The notes beneath the pieces were generated by a model. That model saw only the letters and a list, made by a program, of their open reading frames with translations, was not told the origin of the DNA and did not search any database. From NCBI GenBank assembly GCA_009783675.1, contig WRDA01000077.1, forward strand, positions 1 through 6,680: 6,680 nt of DNA. Reading direction: 5' to 3'. The stretch comes from Symbiobacteriaceae bacterium. Lineage in GTDB: Bacteria > Bacillota > JAAYKD01 > WRDA01. Position 1 is the first letter of the stretch, and each line of letters begins with the position of its first letter. Below are positions 5,526-6,680 of the stretch, piece by piece. A program made the translations under genes and the position numbers.

Positions 5526-6680
5526 TTACTCGTCCAGAATGAGCAACTGCGCAGTAGGATCCCAGTGAACTGTAAGCCCACAAAAAGCAGAGAGAGAGAA
5601 AGCTTGCAAGACAGCGACTCCTGAGTAGTTCAGGGTCACGAGATCGCAAACTGCTCGCTTGCCTGCAACAAAGAAGATACGACTGCCAATGAGATGAATG
5701 TAATCCAGGTCGTTAAGTGAGAACTCAAGTATCGCATCCATAGTGATTCTGTATGGTATATCCAAAGCATCGAATGTAGTGGTAATTGGCAAGACTATGC
5801 GGTCGACAGCCAGGACAGGGCGAACTTGCTGCCATCCGGCGCCATCACCGTTGAACAGAACGCTGGGAGGGAGATCGTTAACTGTAATGATGGTAGGAGC
5901 ATAAAGGGGTTCGAAGGTCATATTTCCCAGCTGACCATAGGTGTTGTCTCCCCAGGCTAAAAGATCTCCGCTACTGCTGATAGCCAGGCTATGCCAACCC
6001 CCGGCAGCGATTGCCTTCACCTGGTTCAGCGCTTGTATTGGAAGGAAAGATGAGGGCACCGGTAGACCTAACTGCCCCAGCCAGTTCTCACCCGCGACCC
6101 AAAGGGAACCATCGTTTTGTAATATGAGCAGGTGAGCGGCGCCAATGGCCACCTCTCGAACATCATTCATCAGTCTGAGGGGTTGTAGTTGAAGGTGCTC
6201 TGCATCGGCACCCTCGAAGAGCAGGGTAGTGACATTACGACCCCACCCCCACAGGGTTCCATCGGAGGTGATGGCAAAGCTGTTCACTCGTCCGGCATAG
6301 GCTTTTGTCACATCATCCATTATTTTCACAGGCGCAAGTATCTGTCTGGTATCTCCGTTCCCCAACTGCCCGGCATAACTGTCTCCCCAGGCGAGCAGGC
6401 TTCCATCGGACATGACTGCCAGAGAATGGCGGTCGCCGGCTGACACCGCGGCGACACCACTGCCGAGAATCAGCTGAGGTCTGGTTTGACTGGTCGTATT
6501 GCCATTACCCAGTTCACCGTGTCGATTTCGCCCGAAGGCATATAATGCTCCATCGGATGATACCACCAAAGAATGGGCAGCACCGGCAGACATGGCAACA
6601 ATATCGATCATGACAGCTACAGGTTTACGAAGCTGACTGCGCATCCCTGCTGCTCCGGTTCCGTTTTGCCCGTCCCACCC
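5526..6680 (-). CDS. RCC1-repeat protein with C-terminal copper-amine-oxidase-like stalk domain (5' end outside window)
   Basis: The frame is open to the window edge on the minus strand; the ATG at 6644 is internal, because twelve upstream codons (GWDGQNGTGAAG) continue the repeat pattern. At least 384 residues are present. Residues counted from 6644: about 21-255 hold five RCC1/BNR-type blades of 47-50 residues, each 'aG..HSLa..sDGsL.aWG.N..GQLG'. Blade 3 has lost the GQLG turn (RNVTTLLFEGADAEH). Residues ~257-372 look like a diverged stalk domain related to the copper amine oxidase N-terminal domain: LFNGDG, VRPVLAVDRIVLPITTTFDAL, YIHLIGSRIFFVAGKR, and the ending GLTVHWDPTAQLLIL, which matches the family's 'G..V.WD...r.v.i'. 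Such domains occur in secreted or surface proteins of Bacillota; a signal peptide would be upstream and is not visible. RCC1 propellers usually have about seven blades, so one or more remain outside. The ligand is unknown. Confidence 0.85.
   Translation of the reverse strand, partial: GWDGQNGTGAAGMRSQLRKPVAVMIDIVAMSAGAAHSLVVSSDGALYAFGRNRHGELGNGNTTSQTRPQLILGSGVAAVSAGDRHSLAVMSDGSLLAWGDSYAGQLGNGDTRQILAPVKIMDDVTKAYAGRVNSFAITSDGTLWGWGRNVTTLLFEGADAEHLQLQPLRLMNDVREVAIGAAHLLILQNDGSLWVAGENWLGQLGLPVPSSFLPIQALNQVKAIAAGGWHSLAISSSGDLLAWGDNTYGQLGNMTFEPLYAPTIITVNDLPPSVLFNGDGAGWQQVRPVLAVDRIVLPITTTFDALDIPYRITMDAILEFSLNDLDYIHLIGSRIFFVAGKRAVCDLVTLNYSGVAVLQAFSLSAFCGLTVHWDPTAQLLILDE
5529..5876 (-). other. stalk domain (copper amine oxidase N1-like), two sub-repeats
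   Basis: The C-terminal ~116 residues show two units resembling the Gram-positive CuAO-N1 stalk. The first is VLFNGDG...PVLAVDRIVLPITTTFDALDI, aligned with 'vNG..l...pv..dgR.lVPlr.ifeaLG'. The second is DYIHLIGSRIFFVAGKRAV ... VLQAFSLSAFCGLTVHWDPTA, aligned with 'i.l.iGs....vngk....lvPlr...ealG..V.WD'. The usual 'RtlVPlR' core is weakened to RIVLPIT, so this is a diverged copy. It has no catalytic amine-oxidase residues; the domain name reflects only homology. Confidence 0.65.
5880..6680 (-). repeat. RCC1 repeat array, five full blades plus one partial
   Basis: Tandem protein-level repeats with a period of 47-50 residues (about 145 bases). Blade starts, read from the AG before the HSL-like motif, are at residues ~20, 69, 117, 167 and 214 counted from 6644. 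HSL-type anchors are AHSLVV, RHSLAV, VNSFAI, AHLLIL and WHSLAI. The DNA copies are diverged, so the array is old and not a recent DNA duplication. A partial blade continues past the window edge. Confidence 0.85.

Noticed and set aside
5492..5533. ACGAGT / ACTCGT inverted repeat flanking the convergent stop codons
   Set aside because: Only 6 bp with a 30-base loop and no T-tract; too weak for a bidirectional terminator.

Overview
The window looks like a chromosomal housekeeping segment from a member of the Bacillota, probably a Clostridia-like anaerobe with moderate GC content. The main reason is the gene order holB - ricT (yaaT) - rsmI, which matches the conserved holB-yaaT-...-rsmI neighbourhood of Bacillus and Clostridia. 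A convergent surface-type protein with RCC1 repeats and a copper-amine-oxidase-like stalk domain, a domain common in Gram-positive secreted proteins, fits this. The genus cannot be told from the sequence.

Layout: six plus-strand genes run head to tail from base 2 to 5514, almost without gaps. They are the 3' end of holB (clamp-loader delta' subunit), ricT (Fe-S protein of the RNase Y specificity complex), rsmI (16S rRNA C1402 2'-O-methyltransferase), a ttcA-type tRNA 2-thiolation gene, a two-domain ABC-F translation ATPase, and a GNAT acetyltransferase of unknown substrate. Junctions range from a 10-base overlap (rsmI/ttcA) to about 60 bases (ABC-F/GNAT). No convincing promoter or terminator is visible between them, so they are probably one transcription unit that starts upstream of the window. 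On the minus strand, a convergent RCC1-repeat protein (5526-6680) ends 11 bases from the GNAT stop; its 5' end lies outside the window.

Apart from holB, most of the plus-strand cluster concerns RNA and the ribosome: mRNA processing (RicT), decoding-centre rRNA modification (RsmI), anticodon-loop tRNA thiolation (TtcA) and ribosome-bound ATPase activity (ABC-F). RicT and TtcA both keep cysteines expected to bind [4Fe-4S] clusters. The GNAT may be functionally linked, but only its position suggests this.

I see no mobile element, CRISPR array, tRNA or rRNA gene, and no clearly new system. The least ordinary points are the RCC1 plus stalk-domain architecture, the small overlapping reading frame and inverted repeat at the GNAT start, and the insertion of ttcA, ABC-F and GNAT genes behind rsmI. 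No stretch over 300 bases lacks a gene.
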